Of a DNA stretch of 64,000 nt, positions 11,557-20,152 are shown one piece after another. The notes under the pieces are model-generated. The model was not told the DNA's origin, did no database searches, and worked only from the letters and a program-made list of their open reading frames with translations. Numbering within the stretch: position 1 is the stretch's first letter; each line of letters opens with the position of its first letter. The translations under genes were made by a program, and so were the position numbers. Where the stretch lies: the NCBI GenBank assembly GCA_023078685.1, contig JALGAS010000003.1:2666001-2730000 (forward strand), written 5' to 3'. This stretch comes from Neopestalotiopsis rosae. Its lineage: Eukaryota > Ascomycota > Sordariomycetes > Amphisphaeriales > Sporocadaceae.

Positions 11557-14004
11557 TTAATCAGCAGGATTGCCAATATCCTCTTCGCTTATGCGTCCTG
11601 CCGAGATACGACTGGAACGTCGGGGTTCCAGATCGCCAACCTGTTGACCAATAATCGTGAGATGGTCAGACAGCGAAGCAACAAGTCTACGCATTTCCTC
11701 TGCAACATCTTGCGTGCTGGCAGTTCCCTCCATAATGTTGGCAGCAGGTGGTGCGACCGGATACAGGCCATTATTTGCGCCAGAGCCGTTTGTTCGTCTG
11801 TTGACCCGCTGATTCGAGGTGGTGTAGTCGCTGTTATCAGAATCGACATAAGACTGCGATGCGTCCGAGACAGACGGCTGGTGGCGGATCGTGTTCTGCA
11901 TAGTGGACGGGTCGGGCTCGCTCGTATCGGCCAATGTGGCGTATTGCGACGTATCAGAAACATAAATAGAAGGTTCGCGCTGAGTGAATGATGCTGGAGC
12001 ATAGATTGAGGGGTGTCGCTCAAGCTCAAACGGATTGGCGCCTCCCATCTCTGATCCTGTCATGGACGGTACGTCTGAATTGGCTGTGGATGGTCGCGTG
12101 TAGTCTGGCATACCCGAATCTACAAGACCTTCGTCTAGATCGATGAGCGAGGAAACAGACATGCGGTCGTTGGTGGATCTCGGTACTTGTAGATCATAGC
12201 CCTGAGAAGGAAGGCCAGCTGGCTCGGTTTGTTGGTGAATTAAAGGTGGTCTGGTAGTATCCTCACCGTCGAAAGTGAAATTTGTGATCTCTGCACTCGC
12301 GGAAGCTGGCGGTATTACCGTCGGCCATTGCCAGTCAGGTCCAGGTCTTCCATTGTTCAACTCTGCAGGATCGGAGAACGGTGCTCGGTCGTAAGAGGGA
12401 TCGGTAGCTCCCGAGAAGGACCAGTTGTTGTCCATCGAATCTCTGGGGCCTGGGCGAGGACGAGGACCTAAGTTGGAACCACGACCTTGATCAGGTCTGA
12501 TTGTATCCATTGATGCGAATTGCGACAAGTCGCCACCGTCCAAAGAAGCATCTAGATCAATCAAGGACTCTCTCAGAGTCGAATGCATGTTGTCGTTTCT
12601 CAGCGGTAAATCAGAGGCAGGAGGAGGCGGTGGTGGAGGCGGCATAGGCATGTGTCCGTAATACGCCTGTGAGTTCTCGTTGTAGTTGGAGATTGTGTTT
12701 GGATCAAAGACCTTTTCTAGAGGGGCCCTCATTGCTGATAGTGCTTGCGGGGGTGGCCTTCTTCTGCCCTTGGGCTTGGCTCTCTGGGTTTCTTCGTTGA
12801 AACCGCCGCCCGGGAAATCCACCTGTGATCCATACACATCTCGAACAGCCTCAAAATCAGTTACTCCGTCCGGGTTCTCGTGAATTCGTTCGTCGAATGC
12901 AAGTGTTGTGCTGAAGTTCCATTCATCAGCCAGAGATGTCGAAGCAAGATCAACGTCAGACGGTCCTTGTGCTCCAATCAGAGGGTTGAACAGAGACTTT
13001 CGACTGCCGCCACGTTCCTCCCATAGTTTATATGCCCGTACAAGTGATGCCAAACTGTTGGAGGGATATCTGTCCTCGGTTCCTTTGATGTATGGGTGGT
13101 TCTTGACTTGTACGATTGTGGGTCGATGTTTCGGTGACTCGACCAAGCAGAAGGCAACTAGGCTCTTGAGGTCGTCGGAGTATTGTGGTCCTTCCAATCG
13201 GGGCAAATGTTCTCTCAGGAAACCTCCAAGCTGTGCTAGTCCGACTTGAGCAACGGCGTTTGGCGGTAGACCAGAAGCAATCTCGTAGACCATCGATCCA
13301 AACGCCCAAATATCAACTTCCGTTCCGTATGAAGCGTTCATGTCAAAGAGCTCTGGGGCCATCCAGTGGGGAGTGCCAATAAATGTCGATCGCTTGTCGA
13401 ACTTGCTCTCCATCATGCCCGCAACACCGAAATCACACAGTTGTACACCACCTTCCTCTGTTACCAAGACATTTGCGCATTTGATGTCTCGGTGGATGAT
13501 GCCTTGTCTGTGCACCCAGAAAATAGCAATTGCAACCTCACGCAGGATCGGAATAATCCACTTCTCCTGCAGTCCTCCCGGTGCTGTCGGCTTCATAAGG
13601 GTCGCGACACTTCCTCCAGCGCAGTATTCGGTCACCATCCACATGGAGCGGCCAACAGGCAGTGCTTCTAGCACGTGGTTGATGTTCTTTGCGCCGCCCT
13701 CGCGCAGTACCTGGAGGGCGGTGACTTCCTTCATGAACTCCGAATACGTGTCGGCCAGTTTCGGGTTCATCGTGTCGCTCTCGTCTACATCGATGATCTT
13801 TACGGCAACCACCTTGCCGTCCTTGGCTCCAGTGGCCTTGTAGACGCGGCCAAAGGAGCCCTTTCCGATTAGTTCTCGGAGCTCGTAGTCGGGGGCTGGC
13901 TTCCCCGACTTTTGGCACTCTTCTTGTACCGCCAGCTGCATCTTTCTTGCATCTTCCTCAGCTTTCCCCTTAGTCTGTGACCAAGGGACTGCAAGCCCCG
14001 CCAT
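11557..14004 (-). CDS. STE20/germinal-centre-type serine/threonine protein kinase
   Basis: Single-exon gene, 815 aa. The N-terminal kinase domain spans about residues 40-300 and has all catalytic elements: glycine loop GKGSFG (47-52), Lys69 in VAVKI, HRDIKCAN (171-178), DFG (191-193) and APE (216-218). The substrate loop GTPHWMAPELFD and the GGSVATLMKP hinge region are typical of the GCK (Sid1/Mst/Don3-like) branch of fungal STE20 kinases. The catalytic domain is at the N-terminus and no CRIB motif is seen, so a PAK is unlikely. The 500-residue tail is disordered, with a polyproline run (PMPPPPPPPP), repeated LIDLDxxLDGG/LIDLDEGLVD motifs and Ser-rich stretches, suited to docking and phosphorylation. 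I leave the exact paralogue unassigned. The leader contains a five-copy hairpin repeat. Confidence 0.92.
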   Translation of the reverse strand: MAGLAVPWSQTKGKAEEDARKMQLAVQEECQKSGKPAPDYELRELIGKGSFGRVYKATGAKDGKVVAVKIIDVDESDTMNPKLADTYSEFMKEVTALQVLREGGAKNINHVLEALPVGRSMWMVTEYCAGGSVATLMKPTAPGGLQEKWIIPILREVAIAIFWVHRQGIIHRDIKCANVLVTEEGGVQLCDFGVAGMMESKFDKRSTFIGTPHWMAPELFDMNASYGTEVDIWAFGSMVYEIASGLPPNAVAQVGLAQLGGFLREHLPRLEGPQYSDDLKSLVAFCLVESPKHRPTIVQVKNHPYIKGTEDRYPSNSLASLVRAYKLWEERGGSRKSLFNPLIGAQGPSDVDLASTSLADEWNFSTTLAFDERIHENPDGVTDFEAVRDVYGSQVDFPGGGFNEETQRAKPKGRRRPPPQALSAMRAPLEKVFDPNTISNYNENSQAYYGHMPMPPPPPPPPASDLPLRNDNMHSTLRESLIDLDASLDGGDLSQFASMDTIRPDQGRGSNLGPRPRPGPRDSMDNNWSFSGATDPSYDRAPFSDPAELNNGRPGPDWQWPTVIPPASASAEITNFTFDGEDTTRPPLIHQQTEPAGLPSQGYDLQVPRSTNDRMSVSSLIDLDEGLVDSGMPDYTRPSTANSDVPSMTGSEMGGANPFELERHPSIYAPASFTQREPSIYVSDTSQYATLADTSEPDPSTMQNTIRHQPSVSDASQSYVDSDNSDYTTSNQRVNRRTNGSGANNGLYPVAPPAANIMEGTASTQDVAEEMRRLVASLSDHLTIIGQQVGDLEPRRSSRISAGRISEEDIGNPAD

Positions 14005-14157
14005 CTTGATGGCTTTTCTGCGTTACTGCTTGGTGATGGTTAGCAAAGTCCAAAGTATGTAATCGCGAAAAAGTAAGCAACAGAGACCAAAGAAACAGGA
14101 CAGGTGCTTCGAAAGGGATGACAAACGTGCAGAAAAAACCAGATGACGGGGAAGGGA

Positions 14158-14286
14158 GGAGGTTCCAGTGGAACATCTCGGGGGAGGTCCTGGCTGGACA
14201 ACTCGGGGAGGTCCTAGTAGGACATCTCATGAGGAAGTCCCAGAAGGACATTTCAAAGGAGGTCGCTGTAAGACATCTCGCTTGAG
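14158..14286 (-). repeat. Five tandem ~25-bp units, each with a 13-nt palindromic core
   Basis: On the plus strand the cores are GTTCCAGTGGAAC (14162-14174), GTCCTGGCTGGAC (14187-14199), GTCCTAGTAGGAC (14211-14223), GTCCCAGAAGGAC (14237-14249) and GTCGCTGTAAGAC (14262-14274). Start-to-start spacings are 25, 24, 26 and 25 bp. Each core is preceded by GGAGG-like and followed by ATCTC-like sequence. Units 1 and 3 form perfect 5-bp stems with 3-nt loops but with different stem bases, i.e. covarying changes. In the RNA of the minus strand (the sense of the kinase gene) unit 4 gains a U-G pair that the plus strand lacks. The array lies 154-282 bp upstream of the kinase ATG. Confidence 0.85.
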
Positions 14287-14600
14287 GAAGTAGGAGGAGA
14301 AAGTGTTTGATGCTGATAAAGTAGTAGGGTGTTGGATGGATGAACAGTTTGGGTTGAAGCTAGAGGGAGGAAGGCCAGAAGGGTTGGGATGGAATAATCC
14401 AGCTAGACACATCGTGGGTCTGAAACAGGATTGTGCCTTGTTTTGTGGGAAGATAGGGCTTGGCAGATACCTTGTTGACGATGGTGAACTTGACGATGGG
14501 GATGTGACGATGGGGAGCTTGGAGTTGACGACGGAGCGAAGTGCAGGTGCAAGTGTTATGTTTTGTGCAGTTCCGTGCTTGACGACGGCCATTATAGGTC

Positions 14601-14606
14601 TTTATA
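14601..14606 (-). promoter_or_regulatory. TATA-box-like element for the kinase transcript
   Basis: TATAAA on the minus strand, about 600 bp upstream of the kinase ATG. Initiation 25-40 bp downstream would place the hairpin array inside a leader of about 560 nt. This is inferred from position only; a TATAAAA also reads on the plus strand at the same place. Confidence 0.35.
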
Positions 14607-14811
14607 AAAAACCGATAACCAGCGCCGATAAGTTCCTCTCTGACTTGAGAGGGAGTGGTGATGGTGATTGATCACCGGCAACTTGCCTGTGATGCTGTCG
14701 TGGCACACTTGCCACCATGGGGGTATCTTCGACGATTTCGCCAAAGACGCTGTGATACGCCTTTGCGTCTTTCTTTGGCAACTTCTCAAAATCAGGGAAA
14801 TTGAAGGACAT
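14602..14811 (-). CDS. Small hypothetical ORF, 69 aa
   Basis: ATG-initiated frame of 69 codons on the minus strand. The first half is protein-like (SFNFPDFEKLPKKDAKAYHS, then VFGEIVEDTPMVASVP), while the rest is low in hydrophobics. No family was recognised. It lies upstream of the kinase promoter on the same strand. It could be a small gene, a spliced 5' exon or chance; evidence is weak. Confidence 0.25.
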   Translation of the reverse strand: MSFNFPDFEKLPKKDAKAYHSVFGEIVEDTPMVASVPRQHHRQVAGDQSPSPLPLKSERNLSALVIGFL

Positions 14812-15775
14812 TTTCGAGAGAAATCCTTCAAAAAGCAACTTTATAGAGAGGTTTGGGAGAGGTACAGACAAAAGAGAGTTGAAGAGGTACAAACAAAAGA
14901 ATGCAATCTTCGACGAGCTGCGAGCTCCGGCGAGACAGGCAGATAAACAGAACGAGCACTTTTGAGGCAGATAATCAACTTACTCTGCGTGATTGGAAGT
15001 ATGCGGCGTTGCCTGAGGCTGCTCACAGCTTGGAGCCCTTGGGCGGCGGCGGCGCGGTGGACAAGTATGAAGCTGTCGCGAGACCGTCTGCAAATGTATA
15101 TGGGAGTGACCTGAGCTCGCCCCTATTCTGCCCGCTTCAACTCATCAATTGTCGGTGCAGATTAATCGAAATCGACCCAAAATGTTCGCAGAGACGCACA
15201 GAAGTAGTCTCTGATCAGAAATACATTAAAATCCGTACTGGTTTGTCGTTGTTGTAGTGGTGCCGGCACCGAAAGCTTCATTGATTCTATAGAGGAAAGG
15301 GCGAAGTGGTTCACGAGTGTGATGCACGCACAGACAACCGACGACCGTTGCAAGACCGTTGCAAGACAGGGAGGCTCTGGGGGCTAAATGCTTTTAGGCT
15401 AGCGCCAAAATAGCTTGGCTGCCGAGCCTATCAAAGCACGCAACTTTTAAGCTTAAGCCCCTCCATAGCTGCCGATTCTCGACAGCCCTTAAGAGCCTGG
15501 AAATGAAGCTGACTTGGATTCCCGTTGACTGGACTACAGACTTGCGCTCTTGTTGTCTTAGTTAGAGCTGATCATTGACACCTGCAATGAAATACCTGCC
15601 GCTGATCTGGAACTCTGCTGTGACTCATACAGAGAGCGTCTTCTGTACACACTGTACAAACAAGCAGTTCATGGTCTGGTATTTGACTTGGTCATCTTTA
15701 ACACAAATTCTTTTTCCTAATTGGATATGAAGGTTGGATGGTAGCTAAATAGGTATTATTGCTACTCCAGTAATT

Positions 15776-18700
15776 CTACATCAAGCTGCTTCGACCACCA
15801 ATTTCCATACTGCCTTGGCCATCTCGCATCTCGCCACTTCTACCAACGACAAACTCGTGGTAGATTCTCTCAAGTCGGTTTCGCTCTTGAGCGCTGATAC
15901 TGGCTCTCGTACCTTCAAGCGCCTTGATGAGATGTTTCCAGCTAATGATGACCTCCCCGGCTCCTCCACTCTTGCTCTCTGTGCCTGCATTGTGACCGTT
16001 TGGTAGATTGGACGCACCCTTTTGCGTATATTTGGCCTTTTTCCTAGCGAGCTTGATATCTTGCAGCTTCGCGGCGATGGCAGCGTTCTCTGCCAACTCG
16101 GACGATCTGTTGTAACCCTTTGCTGCCCGTTCTTTCTCTTCAGCCATTGCCTCTTCGGCTCCATAGCGGAACTGAACAAAGTTTTTCGGCCTTGCGCTGG
16201 GGTTCACCTTGGTGGCAGCAGACTGGCGGGACTTGCTTGAGGGTTGAAGATCAACATCGCTCAGAACATCGTGGATAGCTTCAAGTTGAGCATTGCTGAT
16301 CAAAGCTTGGATGTCGGCACCGGTAAACCCCTCAGTCTGGCGGCCAAGCTCACGGAGTGCGTCCTGGGAGCCCAGAACCTCTTGAGACATCTTGACCTTC
16401 GACGCCAAGGCCTGAAGTATGTCTATCCTGTCGTCAATATCTGGAAAGTCGCAAAGAAGACTTTTGTCCAGACGTCCAGGTCTGAGCAAAGCCGGATCAA
16501 TTAGATCGGGACGAGAGGTAGCAGCCAACACGTAGACACCACTCAGTCCTTCTGCACCATCCATTTGGGTCAGAAGCTGATTGACCACGCGGTCAGTCAC
16601 GCCTGTGGAATCATGGCCACGCTTTGGTGCAATCGAGTCGAACTCATCGAAAAAGAGCACACAAGGCTTCGCGGCGCTTGCTCTTTCAAAAAGATCGCGC
16701 ACACTCTTCTCTGAAGCTCCAATATACTTATTCAGAATCTCGGGGCCTTTGACACTAATGAAATTGAGCCCACACTCGCCCGCGACAGCTGATGCCAGAA
16801 GGGTTTTGCCGCATCCAGGAAATCCGTACAAGAGCAATCCAGAGCGTAGTCGAAGGGGACATTGCGCAAAAATGGGCGCATATTTGGTTGGGTATTGAAG
16901 CGTTTCCAGCAGGATACGCCGTGTTTCTCTAAGCCCACCAATCGAGGAAAAGGTTGTGGTCGATGACTGAAGGGTTACATTTCGCAGGGAGGCTGGTGTA
17001 AATCCTTTGAGAGCATTGTCAAAGTCAACTCGACTAAGCTGCACAATGTCCATGGACTTGTTTGAGGGGTTCTCGCTAACAGAGCGAATGAGGGCTTCAT
17101 TACGGGCTCGAGCAACGAGCAAGATCAAATCTCCTGGCATGTAGCCATCAGTCTCGCCAGCCATGTCGAGGAAATCGAGCTCAGGATCTAGCAGGAAGCC
17201 GTCCGAGGTTGTGTTGGCGGCGGAGCCCCTTCTGCTAGGCTGACTGCCGCCATCCATCCAAGCCTCGCCATCTTCGCTTCTCGCACTTCCATCTGCCGTG
17301 GTAGGCCGGCTGTGATTTGAGTCTTCTTTCTGGAATGACGAAGGGGAGACTGTGTACTGGCTGACCACAGTTTCCATCACTCGTCTTCGTCCATCCTTGT
17401 CAGGAGCTTTCAGGTCAACGATCTCTCGCACGACATGACCACCAATGATCACAGTATTCAAGGATTCCTTGCCCTGCGCGGTGGCGAGCAAAACCACGTT
17501 GCTCTCCCGTGTGCAGTACTGCCGAACTATGGAGACGATGATCTCGCTGATTTGGCGGCTTCGTCCATTGTCATTGCCCACTTGAAGCTCGGTCTCTGCA
17601 GGGCAAAGTTTGTCAAGATCGTCTAGAACGACCAGAGCCTTGCCGCCCAGTCGTGCACCCCAGCTGGCCCGCATGAAGACCCTGTTGAGTGTCTCCTTGA
17701 TTGTAGATATCCTACTTTCGTCATTGACCAGACGCCTGCAAGGAAAATAGGTTGTGTGGAAAAGGTAGTCTTTCCGCAAATCCTGGCCCACAGACTTGGC
17801 AACGGATGTTTTACCGGAGCCCAATGCGCCAGACAACAATATGGATGACATGTGCGACAGATGAGACTTGACCTCGGTCAACAGAGTGTCAATGCCAACC
17901 AGGACTGAATCAGTAGCAAGATCGGCATCTGTTTGTTCAGTCTCATCTGATTTAGACGGCTTGGGTACAGGCGCTTGAACGTCAAGTAGAATCGGCTTGT
18001 CGGAGCTTAAGCACCAGCTCGTAGGCTCCTTGGATCCGGTAGAAATGACGGGAGGATCGAACTTCAGGATACCCCCTTCCCATCCCTGCGGTGCCTGTAA
18101 ATCTTTGCTGAATGGAAGCACCATACCATCAGTCAAGGGTCCAGAGAGGAAGCCTTGGCTCTTGACACCACTATAAATACGCGTGATCATCTTTGCAGCT
18201 TCTTCCTTTTCGGACTTGGATTCGCCACCAAACCGTAACCCCTCTGAGACGCGCGAGCTGGCCGTTTGATAAGGGTACACCTTGAGACTCTGGACGGTGG
18301 TCCGCGATATGGGTTGAGATGCCGGCTCGATCTTGACGATTCCGCCAACCATGCCGGAGCAGCCCAATGTAGCGCACAAATTGGAAGACAACGTTATGGT
18401 CTGACCGTCAGGCAGATCATCCCATGGGAGAAGATTTGCAACGACCTTCTCGCTGGATTTGACTGCCTCGGCATTTGTGGCGGCTTCCTGCTGCTGCTTT
18501 TGAGGGTCGATTGGCGGTTGAAGTCCAGCTGGTTTGACCACATTGACTGTTACATAATTGACACCTCTAAAGTCCTTGGACAAGAGCAGGTCACGATCCA
18601 CCCATACAGTCAGATCGGATGTGTCGGTAGCTTCGTCGAACCATTCGTCGCATAATTGTCTGTCGACACCCCTGAGAAACAATGCCGCTTTCTTTTCCTC

Positions 18701-19495
18701 CCGCTGACTCCTCCTTCTAGCAGTGCTAGCAGAGCTTTTTCCACTTCTCCTAGATGTACCTCCAACACTTCGACTTTCGCGACTGGTCTTGGAAGGTTTC
18801 GCTCGCGTCTTGGGGGCAACAATAACTTCGGCATCGGGGGCGATTTTAACAAATGGCGTATCCGCGCTCGGTGCGGGTTCCAACGATAGCACCTTGACAT
18901 TGGCCGTGGAAGTTGGCGATAGATGTAGTGTAAGTGGATGAGGCAAAGGGGCCTGTCCCTGAACAGGGCTATAGATGGGGTTGGGGAGGGCCCGAATCTG
19001 AGAAAGCATGTTCAGCTCCAAAAAGGTGGCATGCAGCTCTATTATCTCCCAGTCCTCCGGTGTAAGTGGTTCGATGTTCACGGTATGGGCAAGCGGCGGA
19101 TCGACGTGTATAGTGGCCATGACTTTCTGGCCATCATGTAGTCCAAGAGTTGAGGCCAAGGTAGCATCTATCTCGACTGAGGCGACTTCCTGGTCTCTAA
19201 CACCACTGCGCGAAGCACTGATGCCATCACGACCAACTAGTGATGCGAGCTTGCGTTTACTTGGCATACCGGTCCAGCCCACAAAGATTGACCGTTGTGT
19301 CTGTGTCCCATTGCTCTGATATGAGCCACCTGTAGCAGGTGCTCTATAGCTGAGTTCGATCACCAAATCTTGCGCCGGAGTATTGATATTGACGAGCAGA
19401 GAGACGAGCGAGGAGGGAAGGTTTACGAGGCAGTTTTTGAGGTGTACGAGTGATAATTCGGCAGCAGTTGACTGCGCGTTCTTGCGGGACGCCAT
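15776..19495 (-). CDS. pex1: Peroxisomal AAA ATPase PEX1 (peroxin-1)
   Basis: PEX1 with PEX6 extracts ubiquitinated PEX5 receptor from the peroxisomal membrane. Single exon, 1239 aa. The frame is open to 19570, but that start is a TTG; the first ATG is at 19495 and begins the conserved start MASRKNAQSTAAELSL. An N-terminal PEX1 adaptor domain (about residues 10-180, with KNCLVNLPSSLVSLLVN) is followed by AAA domain D1 (Walker A GALGSGKT near 555, degenerate Walker B VVLDDLDKL). The highly conserved D2 has Walker A GFPGCGKT near 893, Walker B VLFFDEFDS, and ATSRPDLIDPALLRPGRLD with its arginine finger region. The weaker D1 and strong D2 are the normal PEX1 pattern. The gene is divergent from MCM7. 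Confidence 0.95.
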   Translation of the reverse strand: MASRKNAQSTAAELSLVHLKNCLVNLPSSLVSLLVNINTPAQDLVIELSYRAPATGGSYQSNGTQTQRSIFVGWTGMPSKRKLASLVGRDGISASRSGVRDQEVASVEIDATLASTLGLHDGQKVMATIHVDPPLAHTVNIEPLTPEDWEIIELHATFLELNMLSQIRALPNPIYSPVQGQAPLPHPLTLHLSPTSTANVKVLSLEPAPSADTPFVKIAPDAEVIVAPKTRAKPSKTSRESRSVGGTSRRSGKSSASTARRRSQREEKKAALFLRGVDRQLCDEWFDEATDTSDLTVWVDRDLLLSKDFRGVNYVTVNVVKPAGLQPPIDPQKQQQEAATNAEAVKSSEKVVANLLPWDDLPDGQTITLSSNLCATLGCSGMVGGIVKIEPASQPISRTTVQSLKVYPYQTASSRVSEGLRFGGESKSEKEEAAKMITRIYSGVKSQGFLSGPLTDGMVLPFSKDLQAPQGWEGGILKFDPPVISTGSKEPTSWCLSSDKPILLDVQAPVPKPSKSDETEQTDADLATDSVLVGIDTLLTEVKSHLSHMSSILLSGALGSGKTSVAKSVGQDLRKDYLFHTTYFPCRRLVNDESRISTIKETLNRVFMRASWGARLGGKALVVLDDLDKLCPAETELQVGNDNGRSRQISEIIVSIVRQYCTRESNVVLLATAQGKESLNTVIIGGHVVREIVDLKAPDKDGRRRVMETVVSQYTVSPSSFQKEDSNHSRPTTADGSARSEDGEAWMDGGSQPSRRGSAANTTSDGFLLDPELDFLDMAGETDGYMPGDLILLVARARNEALIRSVSENPSNKSMDIVQLSRVDFDNALKGFTPASLRNVTLQSSTTTFSSIGGLRETRRILLETLQYPTKYAPIFAQCPLRLRSGLLLYGFPGCGKTLLASAVAGECGLNFISVKGPEILNKYIGASEKSVRDLFERASAAKPCVLFFDEFDSIAPKRGHDSTGVTDRVVNQLLTQMDGAEGLSGVYVLAATSRPDLIDPALLRPGRLDKSLLCDFPDIDDRIDILQALASKVKMSQEVLGSQDALRELGRQTEGFTGADIQALISNAQLEAIHDVLSDVDLQPSSKSRQSAATKVNPSARPKNFVQFRYGAEEAMAEEKERAAKGYNRSSELAENAAIAAKLQDIKLARKKAKYTQKGASNLPNGHNAGTESKSGGAGEVIISWKHLIKALEGTRASISAQERNRLERIYHEFVVGRSGEMRDGQGSMEIGGRSSLM

Positions 19496-20152
19496 AATAA
19501 GCCGAAAGACTTGCGGAGGAGGTTCGTGCGATTGTTGCGACGTAGAATTGGAACAGTTACATGTCGTCAAGTAATGAATTGGGATGTTTACTCAAGCTCA
19601 AGATGCTGATTGAATTCCGGGGACCTCGTGAGCTTCGGCGGGCCATACCTTAGAATACCTAGCTTCGGCCGGGGTTGGGGGGGATTTAGTGTAGGCATGT
19701 GCCGTAGCCGAGGCATGCGTAAATGCAGCCGATTGATCGTTCATTATGGCTTATGCTAATTTATGCATGGCTACTTGGCCATGCAGCAGGCATTATCTCA
19801 GATATTCAGCTGACCATTGGCTGCATACGCTATGCAGTAATTGTGCCTGGCTAGTCTGCATTGGCTTGAGATATGGCTGACCCCCAAAAGCAGCAGAATC
19901 GCCAAACTGTCGCGTCGAGGGGCAGTCGACGCGTTTCAATTAACATTAGCGCGCTGCCCCCCCTGGCGCGTCGAGCTTTTGAAATTGATTCCAACCTCCC
20001 GTGGGTCTGCGCAGAAAGGCTCCAACTCGATCTCTTTGCGACATCTTTGCAGCCGTCCGCGTCAATCTTCACCTGGCGCATTCCACTTCCACGACCTTCA
20101 AGTCCTCACTATAACATTTCGAGGTGACGGCAGAGGCAATTGACTGTTCACC
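19496..20152. promoter_or_regulatory. Shared promoter of pex1 (-) and mcm7 (+)
   Basis: 657 bp between divergent starts. The left part is rich in ATGC/GGCATG words. The right part carries three copies of CGCGTCGA in mixed orientation (19911-19974), listed separately. Confidence 0.6.
19911..19974 (+). promoter_or_regulatory. MluI-cell-cycle-box cluster upstream of mcm7
   Basis: The octamer CGCGTCGA occurs at 19911-19918 and 19967-19974 on the plus strand and at 19926-19933 on the minus strand. The middle copy overlaps a canonical ACGCGT (19929-19934). ACGCGT/CGCG elements are the binding sites of the APSES factor complex MBF (Mbp1-Swi6), which drives G1/S genes including MCM genes in ascomycetes. 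The cluster lies 179-242 bp upstream of the MCM7 ATG. Confidence 0.6.

Larger units (their letters stand above)
14005..15775. other. Region between the kinase and pex1 (1.8 kb)
   Basis: Contains the kinase leader with its hairpin repeats (14158-14286), a TATA-like element near 14601, a doubtful small ORF (14602-14811) and the 3' flank of PEX1. A short direct repeat of GACCGTTGCAA occurs twice, 15 bp apart, near 15343-15367. Nothing else is recognised from 14900 to 15775. Confidence 0.4.

Noticed and set aside
14227..14592. 121-codon minus-strand ORF over the hairpin array, beginning next to the TATA-like element
   Set aside because: Ser/Pro-rich composition, start only 9 bp from the TATA-like box, and the ~25-bp repeat period is not a multiple of three, so the repeats are unlikely to be kept for coding.
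15776..19570. Longer PEX1 reading frame starting at 19570
   Set aside because: The first codon there is TTG; the ATG at 19495 begins the conserved N-terminus.
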